A DNA stretch of 64,000 nt from Chloroflexota bacterium (GTDB lineage: Bacteria; Chloroflexota; Anaerolineae; Anaerolineales; Villigracilaceae): positions 1-64,000 of the forward strand of contig JAJYOU010000014.1 of assembly GCA_021795965.1 (NCBI GenBank). The letters run 5' to 3'. Below are positions 9,365 through 17,318 of the stretch, piece by piece. The notes beneath the pieces are model-generated. The model saw only the letters and a program-made list of their open reading frames with translations. It was not told the DNA's origin and did not search any database. The position numbers and the translations under genes are program-made. The stretch's first letter is position 1. Each line of letters opens with the position of its first letter.

Positions 9365-10306
9365 CTATTTCAATAAAAATGAAGATGTGACCGCCAGCAA
9401 TGCCAGCACAAAGGACATGCCCAGCAGTTCGGGCACGCGGAAGAGGCGCAGTTTGGCGATGCGTGTTTCGACGACTGCGACGATCAGCCCCAGGAGGACT
9501 AATTTAAGAATCAGCGTCAGGACTGCGACTGCCAGCGCGACGGGGGTGAGCGTGGCTGCCAAACCCCAGGGGATGAAGAGGTTCGCCAGCAGCGTGAAGA
9601 AGATGACCAGTTTCAGCCAGGATGCCCATTCGATCAGCGCCAGGTAGCGACCTGAATATTCGAGGATCATGGCTTCGTGGATCATGGTCAATTCCAGGTG
9701 GGTGGAAGGATTATCCACGGGCAGGCGCCCGGTCTCAGCCAGCGAGACGATAAAGAGCGCGGCAAAAGCCATCAGGTGACCCGGGCTGATGGCGACGCCT
9801 GGATTTGCCAAGGTGGCAGTCACAATGCGCCCGAGATTGGTCGAGCCGGCGCCGAGCGCCAACCCGAAGATGGCAAGCGCAATTGTCGGCTCAGAGAGCG
9901 CCGCGACGGTCATTTCGCGGCTCGAACCCATCCCGCCGAAAGCAGTGCCGGGGTCCAGCCCAGCCAGCGCCAGGAAGAAAGTTCCCAGCAGGAGCAGGTA
10001 GACCACCACCAGTAAATCACCCACGTTATCAAAGGGCAGCGGCGCAGCCAGCAGCGGAATCAGGAAAGTCACCGCCAGCGCGCTGGTAAAGACAATATAG
10101 GGCGCCACCCGAAACAGCCAGGATGCGTTGTTCGACATGACCACTTCTTTGCCAAATAATTTTCTGAGTTCAAAGTAAGGCAGCCAGACCGGTGCGCCGC
10201 GCCGGTTTTGCAGGCGGGCTTTCAGCCAGCGCACAAAACCAACCAGCCCCGGTGCGAGCAGCAGCGCCAGCAGCGCCTGTCCAATTTCCAGGAGATAAGC
10301 ATTCAT
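9365..10306 (-). CDS. HyfC/NuoH-like membrane subunit
   Basis: 313 aa; AFGGMGSSREMTVAALSEPTIALAIFGLAL and GRLPVDNPSTHLELTMIHEAMILEYSG typical of HyfC/HycD. Confidence 0.92.
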   Translation of the reverse strand: MNAYLLEIGQALLALLLAPGLVGFVRWLKARLQNRRGAPVWLPYFELRKLFGKEVVMSNNASWLFRVAPYIVFTSALAVTFLIPLLAAPLPFDNVGDLLVVVYLLLLGTFFLALAGLDPGTAFGGMGSSREMTVAALSEPTIALAIFGLALGAGSTNLGRIVTATLANPGVAISPGHLMAFAALFIVSLAETGRLPVDNPSTHLELTMIHEAMILEYSGRYLALIEWASWLKLVIFFTLLANLFIPWGLAATLTPVALAVAVLTLILKLVLLGLIVAVVETRIAKLRLFRVPELLGMSFVLALLAVTSSFLLK

Positions 10307-10319
10307 GCAAAAGTCTCCA

Positions 10320-12350
10320 TTAAAACCATCTTGCAGCCAAAAGTAAAATGATCAAAATGATGATGATGTAAGCCAGGTAGAGATAAAGCGAGCCCGCCTG
10401 CAATTTGCGCACCTGGCGCGCAGTGAAACGAATCAAGCGCAGGATGGGATCGTAAAGCCAGCGCTCAAAGAGGGGCGTGATTTCGCTCCTGTATTCGATC
10501 GACTGGACGAAGTATTTTGAGTCGGGGTGGAAATCAATCGTCACATCCCTGGACGGGCGATAAAGTTCGGCGAAGATGCGCCGCAGGGGTTCGGCAAACG
10601 AGGTGGCGGTATATTCCATGCGCGCGGTTTGTCCCACCCGTCCACAGCCCCAGGTGTCGCCGCGGCGCAGCTGCCAGTTGACGCGCAGAAGCCGCATGAT
10701 GAGCGGGGTCAGCCCGAGCAGGATCAGCAGACCGAGAAATACCAGCGGCGAGGACATTTGTCCAAAAGCGCCGGGTGTTTGCAGATGGAGATTAAACGTG
10801 AACGCGGCGCGCGTATCGGGCAGACCGCCCAACCCGGTTATCACTCCGCCGATCAGGCGGACAACCGCGAAGGGAGCCAGTCCCAGCCCGATGCAAGCCA
10901 GCGCCAGGATGCCCATGCCAACCTGCATCGAGAGCGGCGACTCGTGGGCGTGTTCGGCAGCCTCTGAACGCGGCAGCGCGAGAAACGTGATGCCAAAAGC
11001 TTTGACGAAACATGCCGCTGCCAGCCCGCTGGTCAGCGCCAGCATGCCGACTGCGACCGGCATCAGCAGGGCAACTTCAGGCACGGGCAGGTTGAATCCG
11101 CCCAGCAGGGATTGGAAAACGAGCCACTCGGAGGCAAATCCATTCAGCGGCGGCAGGGCGGAGATGGCGGCGGAGCCAATCAGGAAGAAGAGCGCCGTCC
11201 AGGGCATATTCTTGATCAAGCCGCCCAGTTCTTCCATGTTGCGCGTGTGCGTGGCATGCAAAACCGAACCCGCCCCCAGGAACAAGAGGCTTTTGAAACT
11301 GGCATGGTTAATCGTGTGATACAGTCCGCCGATGAAGCCGAGTGCGGCAAGAGTCATCATGCCGTAAGTGTGGAAAATCATGCCTGCGCCGATGCCGATC
11401 AGAATAATGCCGATATTCTCGACCGAGTGATACGCCAGCAGGCGTTTCAGATCATGTTCCATGAGCGCATACAGGACGCCCAGCAGCGCCGAGACCGAGC
11501 CCACCCCGAGGATGATCCCTCCCCACCAGACCGGTCCACCACCGAGCAAATCCAGCGCGACGCGCAGAATGCCATAGATGCCCATCTTGATCATGACCCC
11601 CGACATCAGCGCGGAGACATGGCTCGGTGCGGCGGGATGCGCCATCGGCAGCCAGATGTGGAGCGGCACGATGCCCGCTTTCGAGCCGAAGCCGAGAAAT
11701 GTCAGCAGGAATACCAGGCTGCGGCTGGCAGCGGAAAGCGAAGCGGCAGAGGTACGCAAATCGGAGAACGCGCCTGAGCCGCCGTTCATCAGGACGATGA
11801 ATCCGCCCATCAGCAGCGCCAGCCCGATATGCGTCATCGCCAGGTACCAGATGCCCGCGCGAACCGTGCCGGCTTCCCTGGATTCGGTCATGACCAGGAA
11901 ATACGAAGTGAGCGACATGCCTTCCCACATCAACAGAAAGGTCAGGACGTTATCTGCAAAGGTGACCAGGCTCATCGTCAGCAGGAACAGGTTGAGCGCC
12001 AGACCCAGCAGGCGCAGGGAGGCGCTGCCGTCCTCGTAGACTTCCGAGTAACCCGCGCCGTAAATTGAGGAGGGAATCGCGCCCAGGCCGATGATTATTA
12101 AAAAGAATGCGCCGAGCGGGTCAAGCCGCAAAGCCAGTCCGCCCGCCAGGGGTAAAAGGTCCGGGACGGAGAGCGTGAACGGCGTGCCTGAAAGGATGAC
12201 GTTGGCAGCGAGTGCGAATCCCGCGCCAGCGCCTATCACTGCCCCCAGCGCCACCAGTCCTCGCCCGAGGCTGCCGCGTCCGCCTGAGAGAGCGACCAGC
12301 GCTCCGAGGCAGTAGGCTGAAACCATGATGAGAAAGAGAGTTTGCATCAT
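10320..12350 (-). CDS. HyfB/NuoL-like proton-translocating membrane subunit
   Basis: 676 aa; FGSKAGIVPLHIWLPMAHPAAPSHVSALMSGVMIKMGIYGILRV signature. Confidence 0.92.
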   Translation of the reverse strand: MMQTLFLIMVSAYCLGALVALSGGRGSLGRGLVALGAVIGAGAGFALAANVILSGTPFTLSVPDLLPLAGGLALRLDPLGAFFLIIIGLGAIPSSIYGAGYSEVYEDGSASLRLLGLALNLFLLTMSLVTFADNVLTFLLMWEGMSLTSYFLVMTESREAGTVRAGIWYLAMTHIGLALLMGGFIVLMNGGSGAFSDLRTSAASLSAASRSLVFLLTFLGFGSKAGIVPLHIWLPMAHPAAPSHVSALMSGVMIKMGIYGILRVALDLLGGGPVWWGGIILGVGSVSALLGVLYALMEHDLKRLLAYHSVENIGIILIGIGAGMIFHTYGMMTLAALGFIGGLYHTINHASFKSLLFLGAGSVLHATHTRNMEELGGLIKNMPWTALFFLIGSAAISALPPLNGFASEWLVFQSLLGGFNLPVPEVALLMPVAVGMLALTSGLAAACFVKAFGITFLALPRSEAAEHAHESPLSMQVGMGILALACIGLGLAPFAVVRLIGGVITGLGGLPDTRAAFTFNLHLQTPGAFGQMSSPLVFLGLLILLGLTPLIMRLLRVNWQLRRGDTWGCGRVGQTARMEYTATSFAEPLRRIFAELYRPSRDVTIDFHPDSKYFVQSIEYRSEITPLFERWLYDPILRLIRFTARQVRKLQAGSLYLYLAYIIIILIILLLAARWF

Positions 12351-12359
12351 AAAATAAGG

Positions 12360-12878
12360 TTACTTCCTGGGCATGCGGTCGAGGGCGGCTAAAATCCCGC
12401 GCAGAATATCGGCGGGTTCGGGCGGACAGCCCGGGACGAAGACATCCACCGGCACGAATTTGTCCACGCTGCCGGCGACGGCATAACTTCCTTTAAAGAC
12501 TCCGCAGGTTTTGGCGCAGTCTCCCACCGCCACCACCAGTTTCGGCGCGGGCGTGGCTTCGTAGGTTTTGCGGAGCGGGATTTCCATGTTGCGCGTGACC
12601 GGACCCGTGACGAGCAGCAGATCTGCATGGCGCGGCGACGCGACAAAATGAATCCCGAAACGTTCGCTATCGTAGACCGGGCTGGTGAGACCCGTGATTT
12701 CAATCTCGCAGCCGTTGCATGAACCCGCATCCACATCGCGGATGGCGAGAGCGCGTCCGAGCAGGTGTTTGGTCTTCTGATCCACCGCGTGCACCAGTTG
12801 GATGATCTCGTCATCATCTGGTCCGAGAGTTTCGGTGACCAAGCCGGTTTTGAAGATTTTTTGAAAGAGAGCGGGCAT
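12360..12878 (-). CDS. NuoB/HyfI-like small subunit ([4Fe-4S] N2-type cluster)
   Basis: 172 aa; CNGCEIEITGL, VGDCAKTCGVF, VFVPGCPPEPADIL cysteine ligands. Confidence 0.92.
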   Translation of the reverse strand: MPALFQKIFKTGLVTETLGPDDDEIIQLVHAVDQKTKHLLGRALAIRDVDAGSCNGCEIEITGLTSPVYDSERFGIHFVASPRHADLLLVTGPVTRNMEIPLRKTYEATPAPKLVVAVGDCAKTCGVFKGSYAVAGSVDKFVPVDVFVPGCPPEPADILRGILAALDRMPRK

Positions 12879-12901
12879 AAGTGAGTTCCTTGTAAAAAGT
12901 A

Positions 12902-12920
12902 AAAGCCCTGAAAGGGCTTT
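12902..12920 (-). terminator. Possible terminator/attenuator hairpin between arsR and the Ehr-like operon
   Basis: aaagccctgaaagggcttt perfect hairpin; on the minus strand followed by ttactttttac. Short and weak U-tract. Confidence 0.4.
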
Positions 12921-13033
12921 GGGAATTCCGACGGGGTTAGCTGACGGGTTCGGGTTCCAAAAGTGACCCTACCGGGGTTGACCCGGATTCACCCCAAGTT
13001 GACTGGGTTCCCCGCGTTGGCAGACTTAAGAAT

Positions 13034-13408
13034 TTAGTTGTGATCCATGAATGCTGCATGCTTTGAATGATTGTCTTGCGCGTTTTCCTCTTCCATCAAT
13101 TCGAGGGTCGAGCGGTTATCGATCAGGTGATTGGTAAATATCCGCCGGGCAACATCCAGCAATTCCAAAATTTCAGGGTCGCGAACGCGATAATAGACCG
13201 TCGTTCCAGCTTTGCGGCTCTCGACGATGTTCTTGTGACGCAAAACGGACAAGTGCTGCGATACGCTCGACGATTCAATCCCGAGCTGATCCTGGAGCTG
13301 GGTCACGCTCAATTCATCCGTCCCGAGCATTTCCAATATTTTGATGCGTGCCGGGTGGGCTAATGCCTTGAAAAATTCAGCTTTAAAATTTCGCAGTGGA
13401 TCCTGCAT
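13034..13408 (-). CDS. ArsR-family winged-helix transcriptional regulator (no cysteines)
   Basis: 124 aa; FFKALAHPARIKILEMLGTDELSVTQLQDQLGIESSSVSQHLSVLRHKNIVESRKAGTTVYYRV; no Cys residues. Confidence 0.93.
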   Translation of the reverse strand: MQDPLRNFKAEFFKALAHPARIKILEMLGTDELSVTQLQDQLGIESSSVSQHLSVLRHKNIVESRKAGTTVYYRVRDPEILELLDVARRIFTNHLIDNRSTLELMEEENAQDNHSKHAAFMDHN

Positions 13409-13441
13409 GCAGACAAGCCCTCGGGGAATATGAATATCTTG

Positions 13442-13492
13442 AAATCTTTGAATATTTGCAGCTGATTATAATCAAAGATTTGCATACGTCAA
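13442..13492 (-). promoter_or_regulatory. sigma70-like promoter for arsR with overlapping 10-bp inverted repeat (candidate operator)
   Basis: Minus strand TTGACG (13492-13487), 16-nt spacer, TATAAT (13470-13465). Inverted repeat aaatctttga (13442-13451) / tcaaagattt (13472-13481), one arm in the spacer. Confidence 0.65.
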
Positions 13493-13534
13493 GAGAAAAT
13501 CCTGCCCGCATGTGGGGAAAACGATGACGATCAC

Positions 13535-13735
13535 TTATTCCGCTTTGCCAGGCCAATTCATGCCGTAGCGTTCTTTGCCCACATCCACCGTTTCACCCAA
13601 GGTCAGCTTGAGGCGGTCAAAGTCAATCTTGCCATCTTCGGTGCGGGCTTCCGGGAAGAGGTTGAGCAATTCTTGCCGCTTTTCATCGGTCAGGTCCATT
13701 GAGCGTAGGTCAAGTTTTTCGGGTTGGTCGGGCAT
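13535..13735 (-). pseudogene. Truncated Type III Mod N-terminal fragment (66 aa)
   Basis: LLNLFPEARTEDGKIDFDRLKLTLGETVDVGKERYGMNWPGKAE, the N-terminal region of Mod proteins, ending before any methyltransferase motif; compare the intact Mod N-terminus here (AALFPNAL...IDFDILKQELSE...RYQFTWPDKRK). Confidence 0.65.
13601..13734. repeat. Imperfect direct repeat copy A (mod N-terminal coding) flanking the Abi_2 gene
   Basis: Aligns with 15098-15230 (gaggcgg.caaagtcaatcttgcc.tcttc.gt.c.ggcttccgggaagag ... ttcgggttggt.gggca). Confidence 0.8.
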
Positions 13736-13848
13736 GAAGTTCTCCTAAGAAAATCACCACTATCCACAAGAAAGGCACGAAGAAAGAAAAGCTTTCCTAC
13801 TTTGTTTTTGTGGACGGTGAAATTCATCGTCTATTTTGATGTTAATAG

Positions 13849-14760
13849 TTACTTCCAGATCGGGCAGTTTTTCCAATCGGTTGGAAATCCCATTGAATAC
13901 AATGGAATATCTGGATAGGCTTGTAGCAACATTTCTAGGCGGTTTTGCCAGTCGCCTTGTGGATCAATGAAACCCAACAAGTATCGCAGCAGCGCTAACA
14001 CTGCATAAACTCTGCGGTTATCCATACCTTGGGGTATATAAAACTCCGGATGATGTTTTGTATCTGGAATAAAGGGTCGAATCGGTAGTTCCCGGTTCCA
14101 TAAGCGCCCGTGATGTGCGCAGACATTGCGGATGTAATTAATTGTCTTTAACCAAGACAGCAGAACCGGTGGATAAAGATCAAAAGCGCGCGCCAATTGT
14201 TTTTGCTCTGTTCGATCTAAGTGGCGAAACAAGGTAAACAACTGGCCAAATGTCATGACTTCCACTGCCATCCATAGAGGTAGACGCGGTTCACTGGTAT
14301 ATTTCCCCTGAAATCGCGCTACGAATTCCTCGCTGCTACGTCTGACTGCTTCATCCACTTCGTACATCAATTGGGAAAAATCGCTCTGTGTGAACCCTAA
14401 CTGGTAAGTATTGATGTCACAATATCCAAAAGGACCATATAAAAGCGTACATTGTTCTACCATTCTTGTGCGTAGAATTGCCACTTCAACGTATTCTACG
14501 GCGTCCATAATGAGAAGACGCAGTTGCCGGTCAAATATGTAACGCCTCCAAACCATATCAAACGTTGTACCAGCTGCAAAACGTTCACTTCCTGTGGTCG
14601 GATCAAACTGCTTAAACGGATACCAGTAAGCACTTAGTCGGTAATAATTTACCACACTCAGGTGGCTGACAAGTGTTTTTTTATCTACGTTAAGGAGACC
14701 ACGGTCTAACAATCTTTGAGCTTGCTGTTCAAATGAAAGAGCTGGTTTTGTATAATGCAT
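13849..14760 (-). CDS. Abi-like protein (Abi_2 / AbiD-AbiF family), candidate abortive-infection gene
   Basis: 303 aa; LSFEQQAQRLLDRGLLNVDKKTLVSHLSVVNYYRLSAYWYPFK, IFDRQLRLLIMDAVEYVEVAILRTRMVE, INYIRNVCAHHGRLWNRELPI typical of Abi_2. Confidence 0.9.
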   Translation of the reverse strand: MHYTKPALSFEQQAQRLLDRGLLNVDKKTLVSHLSVVNYYRLSAYWYPFKQFDPTTGSERFAAGTTFDMVWRRYIFDRQLRLLIMDAVEYVEVAILRTRMVEQCTLLYGPFGYCDINTYQLGFTQSDFSQLMYEVDEAVRRSSEEFVARFQGKYTSEPRLPLWMAVEVMTFGQLFTLFRHLDRTEQKQLARAFDLYPPVLLSWLKTINYIRNVCAHHGRLWNRELPIRPFIPDTKHHPEFYIPQGMDNRRVYAVLALLRYLLGFIDPQGDWQNRLEMLLQAYPDIPLYSMGFPTDWKNCPIWK

Positions 14761-14772
14761 ATCTCCCCCTGA

Positions 14773-15195
14773 TTAAATGAAAACCTGCCATATTTGAGCT
14801 TGCCTTATTAGGGTAGAGGCTTGGCAGGTATACTGTAAATGTATTATAACTCTTATATATATATTGTCAATACTGTGGATTATCCATTTAGGGAATTGAA
14901 GGATCATATTATTCTTCACTATTATAAATAGATTTCTATTTTCTGTGTGTTGATCCAACCTATGGCTTATTTCATCCCGCAAAGCATCTTTTTGCCGATC
15001 CAATTCCCGGATATCCTCATCATAATTATGCCAAGCTGTATCATGTTTGGTTTCCGACTTTCGCAGTTCTCTCTGACGTTCCAGATTCTCAGGCAAAGCC
15101 ATCCTGAGGCGGGCAAAGTCAATCTTGCCGTCTTCCGTACAGGCTTCCGGGAAGAGGATTAACAGTTCCTGTTTCTTTCCTTCGGTCAAATCCAT
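14773..15195 (-). pseudogene. Degraded or chimeric mod N-terminal fragment fused to an unrelated coiled-coil-like tail
   Basis: MDLTEGKKQELLILFPEACTEDGKIDFARLRMAL matches 13535-13735. Upstream in frame: TTG in place of ATG and an in-frame TAA (LPNQPE*FDLSSMD vs MPDQPEKLDLRSMD). Tail (LERQRELRKSETKHDTAWHNYDEDIRELDRQKDALRDEISHRL) differs. Confidence 0.6.
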
Positions 15196-15230
15196 GGAGC
15201 TTAAGTCAAATTATTCGGGTTGGTTGGGCA
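15098..15230. repeat. Imperfect direct repeat copy B (degraded mod N-terminal)
   Basis: Aligned by eye with 13601-13734. Confidence 0.8.
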
Positions 15231-15242
15231 AAGTCTCAATTC

Positions 15243-15308
15243 TTGTGTCTCACTTGTGAGAGACAAAATAGATTGTGTCTCACATTTAGCGATATGTGAG
15301 ACACAAAA
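15243..15308. repeat. Tandem palindromes built from TTGTGTCTCAC half-sites
   Basis: ttgtgtctcac-t-tgtgagagacaaaa followed by the 13-bp perfect inverted repeat ttgtgtctcacat (15273-15285) / atgtgagacacaa (15294-15306). Confidence 0.8.
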
Positions 15309-15443
15309 TCAAACGATTTTCCTCGCACTCGTAAAATGTGGATCCGAAGTTGTTTTTTTGGGTCATTCGGTGTTCCAGGACAGAGATCAGATCATCCTTT
15401 GTCTGCCGGACGACCCTGTTCAGCCCGCTTATTGCGCCAGGAA

Positions 15444-15941
15444 TCACTCAACCTTGATAAATTTTTCCGCGGGGGTGTTGCAAACCGGGCAGTTGCCCTC
15501 GAACTTGCCGGCGTGGGTGTAGCCGCAGATCGGGCAGACATAAAATTCCTGCACCGGAGTGTTGGGATCCATATGCTCGAGTGCGTAGCGATAAAGCGCT
15601 TCGTGCACTTTTTCCACTTCATAAGCCCAGTTTAAGCTCGTCCTGGCTTTCTTATCGCCTTCGGCTTCTGCATCTTTAATCATGGGGGGATACATGGTGA
15701 CCACTTCGTAATTCTCGCCGGCGATGGCGGTTTTAAGATTTTCCAGGGTTGATTTGACCCCACCCAGCGCTTTTAAGTGATTTTGAGCATGGATGGATTC
15801 GGCTTCCGCGGCAGCGCGAAAAAGCCTGGCGATTTGAGCGTAGCCTTCCTGATCAGCTTTTTTGGCAAAAGCGGTGTACTTGCGGCTGGCTTGTGATTCG
15901 CCGGCAAACGCATCTTCAAGATTTTTGCTGGTTTTCGACAT
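15444..15941 (-). CDS. Rubrerythrin
   Basis: 165 aa; FAGESQASRKYTAFA, EAESIHAQNHL, ExxH motifs, C-terminal rubredoxin CPICGYTH...CPVCNTP. Confidence 0.96.
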   Translation of the reverse strand: MSKTSKNLEDAFAGESQASRKYTAFAKKADQEGYAQIARLFRAAAEAESIHAQNHLKALGGVKSTLENLKTAIAGENYEVVTMYPPMIKDAEAEGDKKARTSLNWAYEVEKVHEALYRYALEHMDPNTPVQEFYVCPICGYTHAGKFEGNCPVCNTPAEKFIKVE

Positions 15942-16391
15942 GCTATTCTCCTTGAGTTCCGATCTGATTTAAGCAGGTTTCGCGTCATCAATTCCAAAAT
16001 ATTCTGTCCATGCCCTGGCTGACCTGATTGCTTGTCCCGGCTGAAACATGACGGCGGGGGTGTGGACGAAATCCTGCAGCCTGATTCTATTTTACATCAG
16101 AAGATGCGCATTCAGGCTTGGTTCTGAGAAGCAAGGCGTCCCTTCATTTAATACATTTGATAGAGGCTGAACCTGACCCGCTGGAGGTGCTCTGAAAGCC
16201 AGGGTCGCCAGAATTCCAGCAGATCGCCGCTTTCATAACGCAGCAATGAAATAAGCGCCTGGCTTGTGGTTGGGAATCCTGCCATGTCAGGAAATTCCTT
16301 ACAAATTACTTTCTTTTATCATTGAAAAACCTGCCAAGTGCCACTGTACAAACGTCTCGAAACTCGTTAAAGTAAAATCAGCCTGGAGAAA

Positions 16392-17318
16392 ATGATGAAG
16401 CGAATACGATTTTTGTTTATTTTTGTTTTTCTGATCTCTGCCTGCTCACAAATCAACAACGCCACGCCCGTCCCTGTCATTGATTTGACCAATCTCCAAC
16501 CACTTCCAACAGCCGTCGATACGAATGTTAAACCGCTGCGGGTTGCGATTGCGGCAGTTTTTTCGCCGCAGGGATCCGCCGAGAGTTATGCCCCCCTGCT
16601 GGAATATCTCAGCACCAAACTCGGTCGCCCGGTTGAACGCGTCCAGCGCAGAACCTACGCCGAGGTCAATGATCTGTTGCGCACCGGTGACGTGGACCTG
16701 GCTTTTGTCTGCACCAGTTCATACCTGCTGGGGCATGCACAGTTTGGGCTGGAGCTGCTGGTAGTGCCGCAGGTGCATGGCAAAACAACCTACCATGCCG
16801 ATATTATCGTGGCAACCAAAAGCCCTGCCAAAGAATTCGCTGACTTGAAAGGCAAAATCTTTACCTTTACTGATCCGACCTCGTTCACCGGGCGCGTTTA
16901 CCCCACCTACCTGCTGCAAAAAATGGGCACTTCCCCCGAATCATTTTTCAGCCAGACTTTTTTTTCTTACAGTCACGATAAAGCCATCTATGCGGTCGCA
17001 GAAGGTCAGGCGGATGCAGCCTCGGTGGACAGCATGGTCTACGATTTTGCGCTCAAACGCGACCCCTCCCTGGCGGATCGCATCCGCATCATCCACATTT
17101 CGCCTGCTTTTGGTATTCCGCCGGTGGTGGTCAGCCCATCCATCCGCCCAGAATTGCGGACCGCCTTGACCGATATCCTGCTGGGCATGAACCTCGATCC
17201 AGCAGGTTTGATCGCCCTGCATGCACTCGATTACGACCGTTTTATCGCAAGCAGCGATGACAAATACCAGAGCGCGAAGGAAGTTGAATCGTCTGTAAAC
17301 TTGAGCAGCAATCCATGA
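16392..17318 (+). CDS. PhnD-like periplasmic substrate-binding lipoprotein, likely sensor input for the adjacent two-component system
   Basis: 308 aa; lipobox LISACS; LRVAIAAVFSPQGSAESYAPLLEYLSTKLGRPVERVQRRTYAEVNDLLRTGDVDLAFVCTSSYLLG typical of PhnD-like proteins. Confidence 0.88.
   Translation: MMKRIRFLFIFVFLISACSQINNATPVPVIDLTNLQPLPTAVDTNVKPLRVAIAAVFSPQGSAESYAPLLEYLSTKLGRPVERVQRRTYAEVNDLLRTGDVDLAFVCTSSYLLGHAQFGLELLVVPQVHGKTTYHADIIVATKSPAKEFADLKGKIFTFTDPTSFTGRVYPTYLLQKMGTSPESFFSQTFFSYSHDKAIYAVAEGQADAASVDSMVYDFALKRDPSLADRIRIIHISPAFGIPPVVVSPSIRPELRTALTDILLGMNLDPAGLIALHALDYDRFIASSDDKYQSAKEVESSVNLSSNP

Noticed and set aside
10576-11319. 247 aa plus-strand ORF (and 11112-11777, 11578-12039)
   Set aside because: GC-rich antisense frames of the HyfB-like gene, Arg/Ser/Pro-rich without domains.
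5577-12878. Functional group 4 [NiFe]-hydrogenase
   Set aside because: Both cysteine pairs required to bind Ni-Fe are absent from the large subunit; no hyp maturation genes nearby.
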